The translations under genes were made by a program, and so were the position numbers. A stretch of 64,000 bases of DNA from positions 23,591,300 through 23,655,299 of the forward strand of contig NC_067204.1 of NCBI RefSeq assembly GCF_026262505.1, in the 5' to 3' direction. The stretch's first letter is position 1; each line of letters begins with the position of its first letter. The notes under the pieces are model-generated. The model saw nothing but the letters and a program-made list of their open reading frames with translations. It was not told where the DNA came from and searched no databases. Positions 31,104-41,665 of this stretch are shown one piece after another. The DNA comes from Trichomonas vaginalis G3 (Eukaryota; Parabasalia; Trichomonadida; Trichomonadidae).

Positions 31104-31539
31104 TATTTTATATTATAAACAATTTTTTTATGAATACAATTGAATAGTTTATTCAATCACAAATGTAGGATTCAAATAGATATAAACAAGCAGTCCAGTA
31201 TTTCGAAGTTTTTTTATTAAATTATTGCTTTTTTTGATTAATGATGGGCAACTACGTAGCGCGCTGAGATAAGATCAACGAAAATACGGAAGATTTTTTT
31301 TCTCGAGATTGATATTACAAACATATTAAAAATATACTTTGAGCTTTTTCTGAGCCGTACTCAGAAAAAAATATTCGGAGTATATTGGAATACCAATACA
31401 TTCTAAATTGTTTTGGGCATTACAAATTCATTAAAAAATGGGACCTAAAAATTTTGAATTATAATTAAAATTTACTTATTTGGCTTGTACAAATATTTGT
31501 AATTTCTTTCAACATAGCATAAAGCAACTATAAGAAGAA
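31104..31539. other. Intergenic region between convergent genes
   Basis: AT-rich DNA between the 3' ends of the large gene and the minus-strand ankyrin gene. I see no gene or RNA, only short A/T runs. Confidence 0.6.
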
Positions 31540-34469
31540 TTAATTGATATTAGTAGCACCATGCTCGACCAAGAACTTGACAATTTCTGTGGAATTTGCT
31601 TCGATAGCGACACTTAGAGGGCATTTATTAATATTGAGAGAATTGGAAAAAAATTGATAAATATGAAAAGAATCAGAATTCGATAAAACATTGATAAATA
31701 TGAAACGAATCAGAATTTGATAAAACATTGTTAAATATGAAAAGAAAGAAAATCCAATAAAGTAATGATAAATATGAAACGAAAGCAAATGCTATAAAAC
31801 AATTATAAATATGAATAGAAAGAAAATTTCATAAAACATTGATAAATATTAAAAGAAAGATAATAAGTTTCATGTTAACATCTGCACCATGTTCAACTAA
31901 GAATTTGACAATTTCTATTGAATTAGATTTAATTGCAATACTAAGAGGACATTCATTAATATTTAAAAAATATCATAAAACGATGATAAATATGAAAAGA
32001 AAGAGAATTTTATGAAACAATTATAAATATGAATAGAAAGAAAATCCAATAAATCAATGATAAATATGAAAAGAAAGAGAATTTTATGAAACAATTATAA
32101 ATATGAATAGAAAGAAAATTCTATAAAACATTGATAAATATGAATAGAAAGAAAATTCTATAAAACATTGATAAATATGAATAGAAAGAAAATCCAATAA
32201 ATCAATGATAAATATGAAGAGAAAGAAAATTCTATAAAACATTGATAAATATGAAAAGAAAAAGAATTCTATAAAACAATGATAAATATGAAAAGAAAGA
32301 GAAAAAAATTCATGTTAACATTTGCACCATGTTCAACTAAGAATTTGACAATTTCTGTTGAATTAGATTCGATTGCAATTCTAAGAGGGCATTCACTAAT
32401 ATTGAGAGAATTTTGCAAAATAATGATAAATATGAAAAGAAAGAGAATTTTATGAAACAATTATAAATATGAATAGAAAGAAAATTCTATAAAACATTGA
32501 TAAATATGAATAGAAAGAAAATTCTATAAAACATTGATAAATATGAATAGAAAGAAAATCCAATAAATCAATGATAAATATGAAGAGAAAGAAAATTCTA
32601 TAAAACATTGATAAATATGAAAAGAAAAAGAATTCTATAAAACAATGATAAATATGAAAAGAAAGAGAAAAAAATTCATGTTAACATTTGCACCATGTTC
32701 AACTAAGAATTTGACAATTTCTGTTGAATTAGATTCGATTGCAATTCTAAGAGGGCATTCACTAATATTGAGAGAATTTTGCAAAATAATGATAAATATG
32801 AAAAGAAAGAGAATTTTATGAAACAATTATAAATATGAATAGAAAGAAAATTCTATAAAACATTGATAAATATGAATAGAAAGAAAATTCTATAAAACAT
32901 TGATAAATATGAATAGAAAGAAAATTATATAAAACATTGATAAATATGAAAAGAAAGAGAATATCATAAAACAATGATGAATATGAAAAGAAAGATAATG
33001 TGATAAAACAATGAAAAATATGAAAAGAAAGAAAATTTCATAAAACAATGATAAATATGAAACGAATGAGAATTCTATAAAGCAATGATAAATATGAAAA
33101 GAAAGAGAATAAGTTTCATGTTAACATCTGCACCATGTTCAACTAGGAATTTGACAATTTCTGTTGATTTCGATTTGATTGCAATACTAAGAGGGCATTC
33201 ATCAATATTGAGAGAATTTGACAAAATAATGATAAATATGAATAGAAAGAAAATTCCATAAAACAATGATAAATATAAAAAGAAAGAGAATATCATAAAA
33301 CAATGATAAATATGAAAAGAAAGAGAATTCTATAAAACAATGATAAATATGAAAAGAAAGAGGATCCAATAAAATAATTATAAATATGAAGTAAAAGAGA
33401 ATATCTTAAAACAATGATTAATATGAGAAGAAAGAGAAAAAATTTCATGTTAACATTTGCACCATGTTCAACTAACAGTTTGACAATTTCTGTTGAATTA
33501 GATTTGATTGCAATTCTAAGAGGGTATTCATTAATATTGAGAGAATTTGACAAAATAATGATAAATATGAATAGATAGAAAGTTCCATAAAACAATGATA
33601 AATATAAAAATAAAGAGAATATAAATTTTGTTGATATTTCCTCCATTAGAAAGTAAATAAGATGAAATATCATAATTTCCGAAATGCATACTTTCTGCTA
33701 TTGAATCAAAAGTTTGTCCAAAGTTTGATTTAAGGTAGTTAGCAATTTCATAGTTATGATAATCCAATGCTGTATCAATCATGTTATCAAATGATTTACC
33801 ATCTTCTATCATTTCCATAAAAATGTTTGTATTTCCGCCTTGAACAGCATTTATTTCGGAGTATTCAGTGTATTTAGCTCCTAAATTTTTCAAGTAATTG
33901 AAACATAATTCTGAGCCATATTTAATTGCACAATTAAGTGGTGTGATATTTTTAATCATCTTATTAATATCAAGATTTGGGAATTTACTCTTAAGATCAT
34001 CAATGTTATCCCATGCAATATAGTATAAAGGAGATTCTGTTGAATACAAATTCACAATTTCTTCTTCTATTTCAGGTTTGAAAATTTCAAAATTGAAACA
34101 TTTATAATATAATAATGTCGCTAATTTCTCATTTTTCGGTTTGATTAGGCATGAGAATTCGTTTAATATCTTTTTGTAAAGTTCTGTAAATAATTTAATA
34201 TCTTTTTCACGAATTTGTGAAAAAATATCAATCATGTGAAGTGTCATTTGGATAGGTATTTTGTTAGATTTAATAAATTCTATAATTTGTGATGACGTTT
34301 GTAAAATATTATTGGAATTGAGATTCCAAATATGTTTTGATGCTTGACTAGGGTATTCAAATATTTCAATTGGCTTAATGTCATTAAAATCACATCCAAC
34401 TTCATTTTTTGTTTGCTCTGAACTTGACATGATTTGTAAAAATTTTTGCTGTGGCACTTTTGGGTACAT
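31540..34469 (-). pseudogene. Ankyrin (DUF3447-type) gene split up by a 37-bp minisatellite
   Basis: The N-terminal part (34469 to about 33620) is a good coding run starting MYPKVPQQ, with a later possible start MSSSEQTK at 34430. It has the helical head and ankyrin-like middle of trichomonad DUF3447 proteins (ITPLNCAIKYGSELCFNYL, TALDYHNYEIANYL). After SYLLSNGGNINKI the frame runs into minisatellite. Further on, single ankyrin repeats recur in the same direction with the array between them. The last ends LVEHGATNIN and a stop at 31540. A natural head and tail are thus both present with arrays between. As DNA it cannot encode one continuous chain, and no trichomonad splice signals are seen. 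Confidence 0.65.
31640..33620. repeat. 37-bp minisatellite array within the ankyrin gene
   Basis: The unit is close to ATAAAACAATGATAAATATG followed by AAAAGAAAGAGAATTCT. The period is 37 bp, measured between like positions at 32129/32166 and 33301/33338. Thirty-seven is not a multiple of three, so every array unit shifts the frame. Longer duplications occur too: 32224-32480 and 32590-32846 are nearly identical, each holding one ankyrin block. Confidence 0.85.
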
Positions 34470-35041
34470 AAAATATTATTTTCCATTCATCAAAAATTTC
34501 TGATTGATAATATTTATTTAGTATATCAATGCTAAATGTAAAATAAAAACAACTGGGGCAATAAGCGTAAGTAAAATGTTATATGAGAACCTGACATCGC
34601 ATTTTGAATTTTTATTCCTTGAATGTTTACTAAGTATTTATGGCGCATTTATATTATATTTCACCAATAGATATTAGTCACTACCACAAAATACCCTATT
34701 TCAGAATTTATATGCATTTTCAATTTAAAGCAACCGTTATTTGATAATATTAATGAAACTACAATACTTTCATCTAATCTATTAATAATCTCTCTTAGAT
34801 TATCGATAAAATAAAATCTAAAAAATTTTTCATTGATTCTCAGTATAACCAGTTTGGCCTAAGGGAGTTTGCTTTCATATTGCTATGTGGATTACTTTCA
34901 TTTATACTATTCATGAATTTACAAAAATATTCCTTGATATAAATTAGATGTTAATTAAATGTTAATTTTGAGCACAAACTGAGTTAAATTTAGGAATATG
35001 ACTGTTATTTAGTTGAAGTACAATCAAATACAGGTCAGGTA
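34470..35041. other. Intergenic region left of element C
   Basis: No gene is seen. A 19-bp word, ATTTAAAGCAACCGTTATT (34723-34741), is repeated in inverted form at 58643-58661 just beyond the other end of element C. Confidence 0.6.
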
Positions 35042-35076
35042 AGTGGGGCTTCCAGGCGCGTTGCGCCCTCTAGCCC
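35042..35076 (+). repeat. Left terminal inverted repeat of element C
   Basis: Thirty-five GC-rich bases identical to the reverse complement of 58597-58631. They contain the palindrome GGCGC-gtt-GCGCC, framed by GGGGCT and AGCCCC, so the whole tip could fold back on itself. Confidence 0.85.
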
Positions 35077-35316
35077 CGAAGATGTTTAGTATAAATGAAG
35101 TTTTTATTCGGAAAATTGTTAGTCTTCTGGTGTGAATTCGGAGGACTCTTCTTGGATAGAGTCTTGTATTTCCTCCTCCATTGCTTCTGGGAAGAAGCCT
35201 TCTTCTGGGTCGAAAACATTATATAATGTGTCGCTTTTCACAAATTATATATGTTTTCATGGTTTGTCACTTTTCTGTCACTTTTCGGGTAAAAACATTT
35301 TTATTATTATATATAA

Positions 35317-36109
35317 ATGAATTTTACAAAACCCCCGTTACCGTTCTTTGGAAATAAGAGTAGATGTAAAGATATTATATTGAGAGAACTTAAGAAACTA
35401 CCGAATGGTCTAACATTTGTAGATTTGTTCGGTGGAAGTTTCTATATATCCCATTTATGTCATACAATATTCCCAGACTCAAAGATTATATGCAATGACT
35501 TCGACAACTATATGGACCGTCTCAAACATATACCAGACACAAACAATATATTGAAAGAGTTAAAAGAAAAGATACCTATAAGTAAGATGGAACGTATACC
35601 ATTAGATAACAAAAATATTGTGAGAGAGGTTTTGAAAAAGCAGAATATATAGACTGGGATAGTATATCTGCTAGACTATTATATAGTGGTGCTATAAGAG
35701 TTCATGACATTGAAACACTTATGTCAAAAGTTTTATATCTTAACTATACAAATGTTTTCAAAGAGGACATAGAAAAATATATTGAGGGTATAGAGTTTGT
35801 GAGATGTCGTTGGACAGAGTTGTATGAAAAATATAAAGACAAGGAAAATGTTTTCTTTATAGTGGACCCGCCGTTCTATAACACATGGGATTTTCAATAC
35901 CAAGTAGACTGGACTTTGAGAGACTCTTTAGAAACTTTAGACGTTATACATAACCATCCATGCTTTTACTTTACATCCGATAAAAGTGTTTGGAAACCGT
36001 TATGAGATGGTTAGAGGACATACATGACTATGAGTTTATATATGACAAGATAGAATATGAGAGAGGTCCTATAAACTGGAGAAAGTGTCACAATAAAGAA
36101 ATTTTTTAG
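35317..36109 (+). pseudogene. D12-class DNA N6-adenine methyltransferase
   Basis: The enzyme would move a methyl group from S-adenosylmethionine to adenine in DNA. The start has the PFFGNKSR loop (the FxGxK motif of Dam-type enzymes). TFVDLFGGSFYIS is the cofactor-binding motif I, and FIVDPPFYNT near 35870 is the catalytic DPPY-type motif. Size and motif order fit the Dam/D12 family of bacterial and phage origin. It is the first gene inside the left tip and may mark the element's DNA. It is broken, with about two breaks. Confidence 0.82.
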
Positions 36110-36116
36110 TAAGTAA

Positions 36117-36263
36117 ATGTGGTTTGAAATAGGACTACTTGTTTTAGGTTTTTCCATTGTGTCATTTATTTATTTGATGTGGCAGAAAAGTACAGAGAAT
36201 ATGAAGATGAACCAATGCCTGCAAATGTTCAGTATATGTACTCGTAAGAGATATTTTATCTAA
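36117..36263 (+). pseudogene. Small membrane-protein remnant
   Basis: Starts MWFEIGLLVLGFSIVSFIYL, a clear membrane span of about 20 residues, followed by a polar tail. It lies between the methyltransferase and an unknown gene on the same strand with short gaps. Small single-span proteins are common in viral elements. It looks broken, with about one break, and the family is unknown. Confidence 0.4.
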
Positions 36264-36269
36264 TATTAA

Positions 36270-36630
36270 ATGGACGCACAGAACTTAGCGAATGCACAGC
36301 AACCTGGACAACCAAACCCAAGAAATTCCAAATGAAGTTAGAATACAAACTGCAATGGCAAACGATGGTCAAGTGCCAACAGATGTACAAATGCAAACTG
36401 CCATGTCAAATGACGCTGCGTTAGGTTTGCCACCATGGTATGCAAATATGAGATGGAAAGAGTTTTATACAAACCCTGAAGTGGGATATAAACAACTTTA
36501 TGCAGATGACGCGAACACAGGAGTTGACCCAGAATATGTTTTCTACCAGAGGAGAAACAGAATGTATGAGCTCCAGTTAAAGAATGCTATGGAACTCAAC
36601 AGGAAACGTAAGAGACTAGGCGGACATTAG
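36270..36630 (+). pseudogene. Unknown gene of element C
   Basis: A Gln/Asn-rich start with two near-repeats (VRIQTAMANDGQVP and VQMQTAMSNDAALG) leads to a compact part with PPWYANMRWKEFY and a basic C-terminus (NRKRKRLGGH). No family is recognised. Its place between the membrane remnant and a pVI-like gene suggests a virion part. About one break near its start. Confidence 0.45.
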
Positions 36631-36648
36631 ATTTTTACATATAGTAAA

Positions 36649-36891
36649 ATGGGTTTCTTCAGTAAGATAGGAAACTTCTTTCGAAATGTTGGAAGAGGTA
36701 TATGGAATGGAATAAAATCTGTCGGAAGAGGAGTATGGAACGGTGTCAAAAATATTGGTAAAAGAGTAGGTCAGTTTGTTGGTATTATACCTAAAGACCC
36801 TGAACCAGAAGAGCAAGCTCCTGTTATACAACAGCCTGAACCTGCACCACAGTCTAGTTGGCAACCAAATCCAACACCTCAACCGTATTAA
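36649..36891 (+). CDS. pVI-like amphipathic protein of element C
   Basis: An open 80-residue gene starting MGFFSKIGNFFRNVGRGIWN. It has three tandem amphipathic segments (GRGIWNGIKSV, GRGVWNGVKNI, GKRVGQFVG) and a Pro/Gln/Glu-rich tail. The Gly-Trp-Asn-Gly-Ile-Lys rhythm resembles the lytic helix of adenovirus protein VI (SLWSGIKNFGS). A membrane-disrupting role is inferred. It is one of the few undamaged genes of C. Confidence 0.68.
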   Translation: MGFFSKIGNFFRNVGRGIWNGIKSVGRGVWNGVKNIGKRVGQFVGIIPKDPEPEEQAPVIQQPEPAPQSSWQPNPTPQPY

Positions 36892-36893
36892 AA

Positions 36894-37743
36894 AATTATA
36901 TTTTTACCGTTCGATAGTAGTTGTATATGAAACTAAGTTCTAAGTAAAACGCATGGTATAATGGAATTATTCTTTTTCTTCCATCTGTAGTAAACCATAC
37001 TTGAAAGTCTGAAATACTTCCACTTGGTGGTTCGTATAACTTTGTAGGTTTTTCGTAAAAGTCATTCATCAGACATAAGAAAGAGTTTTGCGCACCAGAA
37101 AATGAAGCATGAACATAATAGCATCTGGGTCGAAAATATTTTCATATGTTCCATTAGGGTTTTCGACTTCATAATAGTCCGGGTGTACTGGATATGCTGC
37201 AGGCTGATTTAACATCCTCATAAATCTATACCATGCCAAGTTGTTATATTTTGTAGAAATATAAACGTTTTCTCCAAGGTCTTCTATTTTATTGATTTTA
37301 ACAGTTGCATTTTTCCTGTCATAAATAATATCGAGATGGTATTCTCCTTCGTCAATGTTATACTGGTTTGCATATTCAATATAGATATCGTTTATTTTTT
37401 CTTGAAAAGCTTGAAGAGTTGTTTCTAAGTTTATAAGCAAACTAACTTGTAAAAGTTTTCCCTGTTCAAATTTCTCATACATACGTTTTTCTTTGTTATA
37501 GTATCGAACTTCAAAACCGACCGTAAATGGGAAACCATGCATGGCTTCTGAAATGAACTTTATTCTTCGAAAGCCAATAGCTTTTGTGACAGATGGGTCT
37601 CTTAACCATCTTAATGGGTAGTCAAAACGATAGCCTTCATGCTTTACGGTATCTGTCTCAAACTTTTGACCGACATTAGTAAAAAGTTCATCTAATGGTT
37701 TAGTTGTAGCAACTCTAGAATTTTCTTTTTCTATTGGAAGCAT
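36894..37743 (-). pseudogene. Unknown structural-type gene of C, copy 1
   Basis: Starts MLPIEKENSR. It has a conserved block YRFDYPLRWL followed by AIGFRRIKF, strand-rich middle parts (VGFEVRYYNKE, YISTKYNNLAWYRFM) and a C-terminal FYLELSFIYNY. A second copy at 43963-44861 shares these blocks (YRFDYPIRWL, AIGFRRVLF). The family is unknown; two beta-rich copies per element would suit a virion protein. It is broken, with about one or two breaks. Confidence 0.5.
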
Positions 37744-37761
37744 ATTTTATCTATAATAAAA

Positions 37762-39494
37762 ATGTCAAATGAAACAGCGTCTATGAGAGAAATACAACAC
37801 AACCGACAACTCATTATGCAAGCTCTAAATAAGAACACAACAAACTTTTCAAACTATTCTAAGATATCTGAGTCATTGAAAGGGGGTGACTTAAAACTGA
37901 CATTAAACCCTATAACAGATGAGTTTCTATTTCAAGACAATAAGAACAATACTGTCTGTATAAATCCAACAAAAGGAACTTTAAACGAGAAACCTATAAA
38001 TGAACTTCTTTTGAAAGCAGATGTTGACAACAAAGCTGACAAAGAATATGTAGACGATGCAATAGCAAAAGAAGAAGAAAGAGCTAACAAAGCTTATGCA
38101 ACAAAAGAACATACTCATCCTGAACTAGCAGACAAAACATATGTTGACAATAAAATGTCAAGTGAAGTGACAAGAGCTGAAAACGAATATTCTAAAAAGA
38201 CTCATATACATTATATTAACCAAATACCAAGTCTTAAGGAAACATTAGAGGCAAAAGCAGATAAGACTCATGCACATACCATTGCAAATATTACAAACTT
38301 ACAAGAAACCTTAAACAGGAAAAGTGACGTTGGACATACACATACCATTGCAAATATTACAAACTTACAAGAAACCTTAAACAGGAAAAGTGACGTTGGA
38401 CATACACATACATCTTCTGAAATAACAGACTTAAACGTTAGCCTTGAAAATAAAGCAGATAAAACATATGTCAATGAAATATACCAAAGTTTGATAGGAA
38501 CAAAAAATATTGAAACTATTGTTGGTGACTTTTCTGTCAATGAAGAAAATAAATATTTTAGATGGCAGTTTGTACATTCCTTAAAAAATGGTATACGGTA
38601 TAAACTCATTCCGAAAAATAACAATGAAATGTATGTAAGCTATATAAAGAATAATGGTACACAAGTTAAAGTTCCATTAGACAACAACTGCTACTTAAAC
38701 TTATATGGAGACGAACAAAAGAAATATTTCCGAGTTTATGAAATGGCAGATATGATATTACCTGACCCAGCTCCAGCACCACATTATTATGACTATGGAG
38801 ATGAAGACGGAACACTACACGCAGATGAACAAAAGTTAACATTATATTTAGATTATTATAGATATAAAAGATATAATGCAATAGAAAAAACGAGAATAGT
38901 ATATTATTATATAGATGACAAAAATAAATATTATAGTCAAGATTTTACCTACCCTGAAAACATAAGATTATATTATAAAAATATTCTGACACAAACCAGA
39001 AGAAACCTGAAATAGTTGCACTATATTTTAAGTTCAAAAGAGACAATCCTATATTATCTCATATGTTTGATTTAATGAACCCAGTAGGTTCTATTTATAC
39101 GTCTATGGATGCGAGAGGTCCTCAAGCAATGTTGGGTGTTGGTGCATGGGAACAAATAGTCGACAGGTTTTGTATTGTGCAAACTCTTCAAAGGAAACAG
39201 GTGGAAGTAAAACGATTTCAGGTGAAAATTTACCTGCACACAGTCATTACATAGATTTAAGTACATCTCAAGCAGGTTGGCATAAGCATAGATATTGGGA
39301 TTGGTCAGGAATAACAAAAGGTAAGGATATGATGTTAAAGACGACGTTAAGTTTGCTATAAATTGTTACTGGGATGACACGCAGGAGAAGGAAACCATAC
39401 ACATTTCGTTTCAGGATATACGCAAACAACGGGACAAAGTAAAGAATACATGCCACCTTACATGACAGTTTACGCATGGTATAGAATTGCTTAG
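37762..39494 (+). pseudogene. Trimeric phage-like fibre protein with gp10-type tip
   Basis: Layout: N-terminal head; a shaft with alternating coiled-coil and His-Thr-His repeats, including two near-identical 23-residue units (SDVGHTHTIANITNLQETLN) as in phage tail fibres; a beta-rich part; then a C-terminal NPVGSIYTSM tip region with NSSKETGGSK and YMPPYMTVYAWYR. The same tip is in the Polinton B protein at 15478-16665, with the ANSSKETGGSKK stretch shared. In phages such proteins bind the host. The shaft part is open; the gene is broken toward its tip, with about three breaks. Confidence 0.78.
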
Positions 39495-40448
39495 TCGTCA
39501 TTTTCAACTTCTTTAGCATATTCGTCAGGAGTTGTCTTATATTTGTTAGGAACTGTCTTTGAAAGTATACCACCTTGAACTTTGACAAGTTTGAAACGAG
39601 GTCTGACAATAGTAGTTTTATCTTCTGCTTGCAGTGTGTACATTTTGCCATGTTTGCCTAAAACTTCATAATATTCTCTTGTATACTTTCTTCTATTTTT
39701 ACGAACACGAATGTGAGTACCTGTCGGGTTCCCATTGTTGTCATAGTCAATAGTATTTTCATATGGGTCGCGTTTAGGTATTTCTATTTTTACTTTGTCA
39801 CCTTTCTGAAGTTTGAAGCCCGGCATTCTTTCTTGTTTGTCTCTTTTGACTAATTATTAAATATATAGTCTTTCTCTAAGTCAGGGTTGTTTTTCATTTC
39901 TTCGGGGAGTTGGTTTCCCAAACCTTTTTGTTTACGGTTATTGTAAATATTTAAAACTTGTCTCATCTTTGCCATGGAGAAGTGTCTATATTTGTCGTCA
40001 TATGACATTTCATTTGCTTCACCACCTTGTGGTTGGTTTAAGTCTCTTAACATTTTATACAACCGTCAATGACACCAAGAGCAGAATGGTTTTGGTCGAC
40101 AATGAAATATTGGTTTACATTTTTTGAACGCAGATAGTTTTTAATATCATCTGATTTGAAAGAACTTTCACAGTCAGATTCAGTTTTGTTGGATGGTATT
40201 TGTCAACGAATATTGTCAAAGCAGTTTTCACATCTAAAATATTTTTGGACCATAATGGTATGGCTTCACAGTATCTTGTGTTTTGACCAACAAATATTAA
40301 CCAGTATGGAGGTCCATCTGTTCTAACTCTCGGAATGTTTTCCAAGATATCCATAAACCAAGCATTTGGTGTTTGAACTAAAGATTTTTATCATGAGTGC
40401 TTTCTTTGTCGCTTTAGAAACATACGGGTCCTTGTTTGAATTCGTCAT
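39491..40448 (-). pseudogene. Retroviral-type integrase of element C
   Basis: The core starts near 40354 with MDILENIP and a YWLIFVGQNTRYCEAIPL strand pair, as in rve integrases. The C-terminal part (39491-39826) is a basic beta-rich module (GDKVKIEIPK, ...RKYTREYYEVLGK) like the DNA-binding tail of Polinton integrases. The N-terminus is short and shows no zinc finger. It converges with the fibre gene, overlapping its stop by four bases. It is broken, with about three breaks. Confidence 0.75.
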
Positions 40449-40464
40449 TTTTAACCCATAAGAA

Positions 40465-40862
40465 ATGGGTTTATTTGGCGCATTAGCAGGAGTCGCATCT
40501 AGATTTTTACCCGCAGTGGGAACAATAGCCAGAGGTGTATTTGGAGTTGGAAGGAAGATTTTGAGTACATTAGGTATACTTAAAGATAAAGCAAACCTAT
40601 ATACAAACTGTACAGAAAGGTTGGGATGTAGCACGAGATTCAACAAATCTTATTCCAAATCCTGAAACAAGAGGAAAAGTTCAAGGATGGATGACAATGT
40701 AGGAAGACAAGCAGGAAACTATTATAACAAAGCAAATGACTACTATAACCAAGCAGGACACTATATGGACCAAGGTGAAGATTCTTTAACAGAGGATATA
40801 ACCTGCACAAACAGTGGGTAAACAATAACCAACCTCAACCACCTCAAACTTGGGGAATGTAA
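40465..40862 (+). pseudogene. Second pVI-like gene of element C
   Basis: Starts MGLFGALAGVASRFLPAVGT, a hydrophobic amphipathic head, with an IARGVFGVGRKILSTLGI stretch next. The later part is rich in Tyr, Asn and Gln and ends in a Trp-Gly-Met tail. It is divergent from the integrase. The head differs from the MxxGFF type but has the same character. It is broken, with about two breaks. Confidence 0.5.
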
Positions 40863-41635
40863 AAATTTTTACTGAGATGAAAATGAACAATACAGCATTG
40901 AGACAAATGAGGTTCAAGATGGATTTGTCGGCTTCCAGCAGTTACACCACGTGTTTGTAAAGTTCTTCCTATACCTCAGGAAGTTTTTAGACCGACTTAA
41001 AAACCTAAACAACCAGTTGAAAACAAACCAAACTAAAATTTTTACTGAGATGAAATGACCGAAGAAGTTGAAACGGTAGATTTGACACCACAAACAAAAG
41101 TTCAAACCATTGTCAAAACCTGTCAAAGAACTTACAGATGAAGAGAAAAATTCAATAATAGAAAGTGCCAGGTCTGGAAATACAAACCCTAACTATAAAG
41201 TCACTTTTCATAGAAATGGAACGGCTAGTATCTCAAAAAAGAAACAGACTCTCACAAATAAAATATTAAGTCTGAAGGAGCTTTCGAGACAACAGATGGA
41301 AAAGTTTACTTCACTGACCAACAGTTCATTATAGAACATCTCATTGACTTAGAGTCGAAATATTCTAAACTTTACAACAAACACAAAAAGTTGAAAGGAA
41401 AACAAAAACAAATGGCATATGATATTTATGAAGATGTTGACGACACAACTGTTCCTGCAAGTGAAGTAAAGTCAGAGGAACCGAAAGTGACGAAAAACCG
41501 ATAGAAGAAGAGAAACCAAAAACTGAAGATAAACCAAAACCAAAGTTTAGTTTCCAAACTAAACCAAGTCAACCTTCATTAGCTGGTATGGTTGGCGTCA
41601 AAGACTTATGGCAGCAGGCGGTTATGTAAAGTAAA
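40863..41635 (+). pseudogene. Unknown Lys/Glu/Pro-rich gene(s) of element C
   Basis: At least one coding remnant from about 41055: a start MTEEVETVDLTPQT, a middle with ELTDEEKNSIIESARSG, a helical coiled-coil part, and an acidic/Pro-rich tail ending in VGVKDLWQQ. A shorter remnant (40876-41034) precedes it and starts MKMNNTALRQM. No family is recognised. Broken, with about five breaks in all. Confidence 0.4.
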
Positions 41636-41665
41636 GAAAAAAAATATTTTTTTATTTTTATAAAA

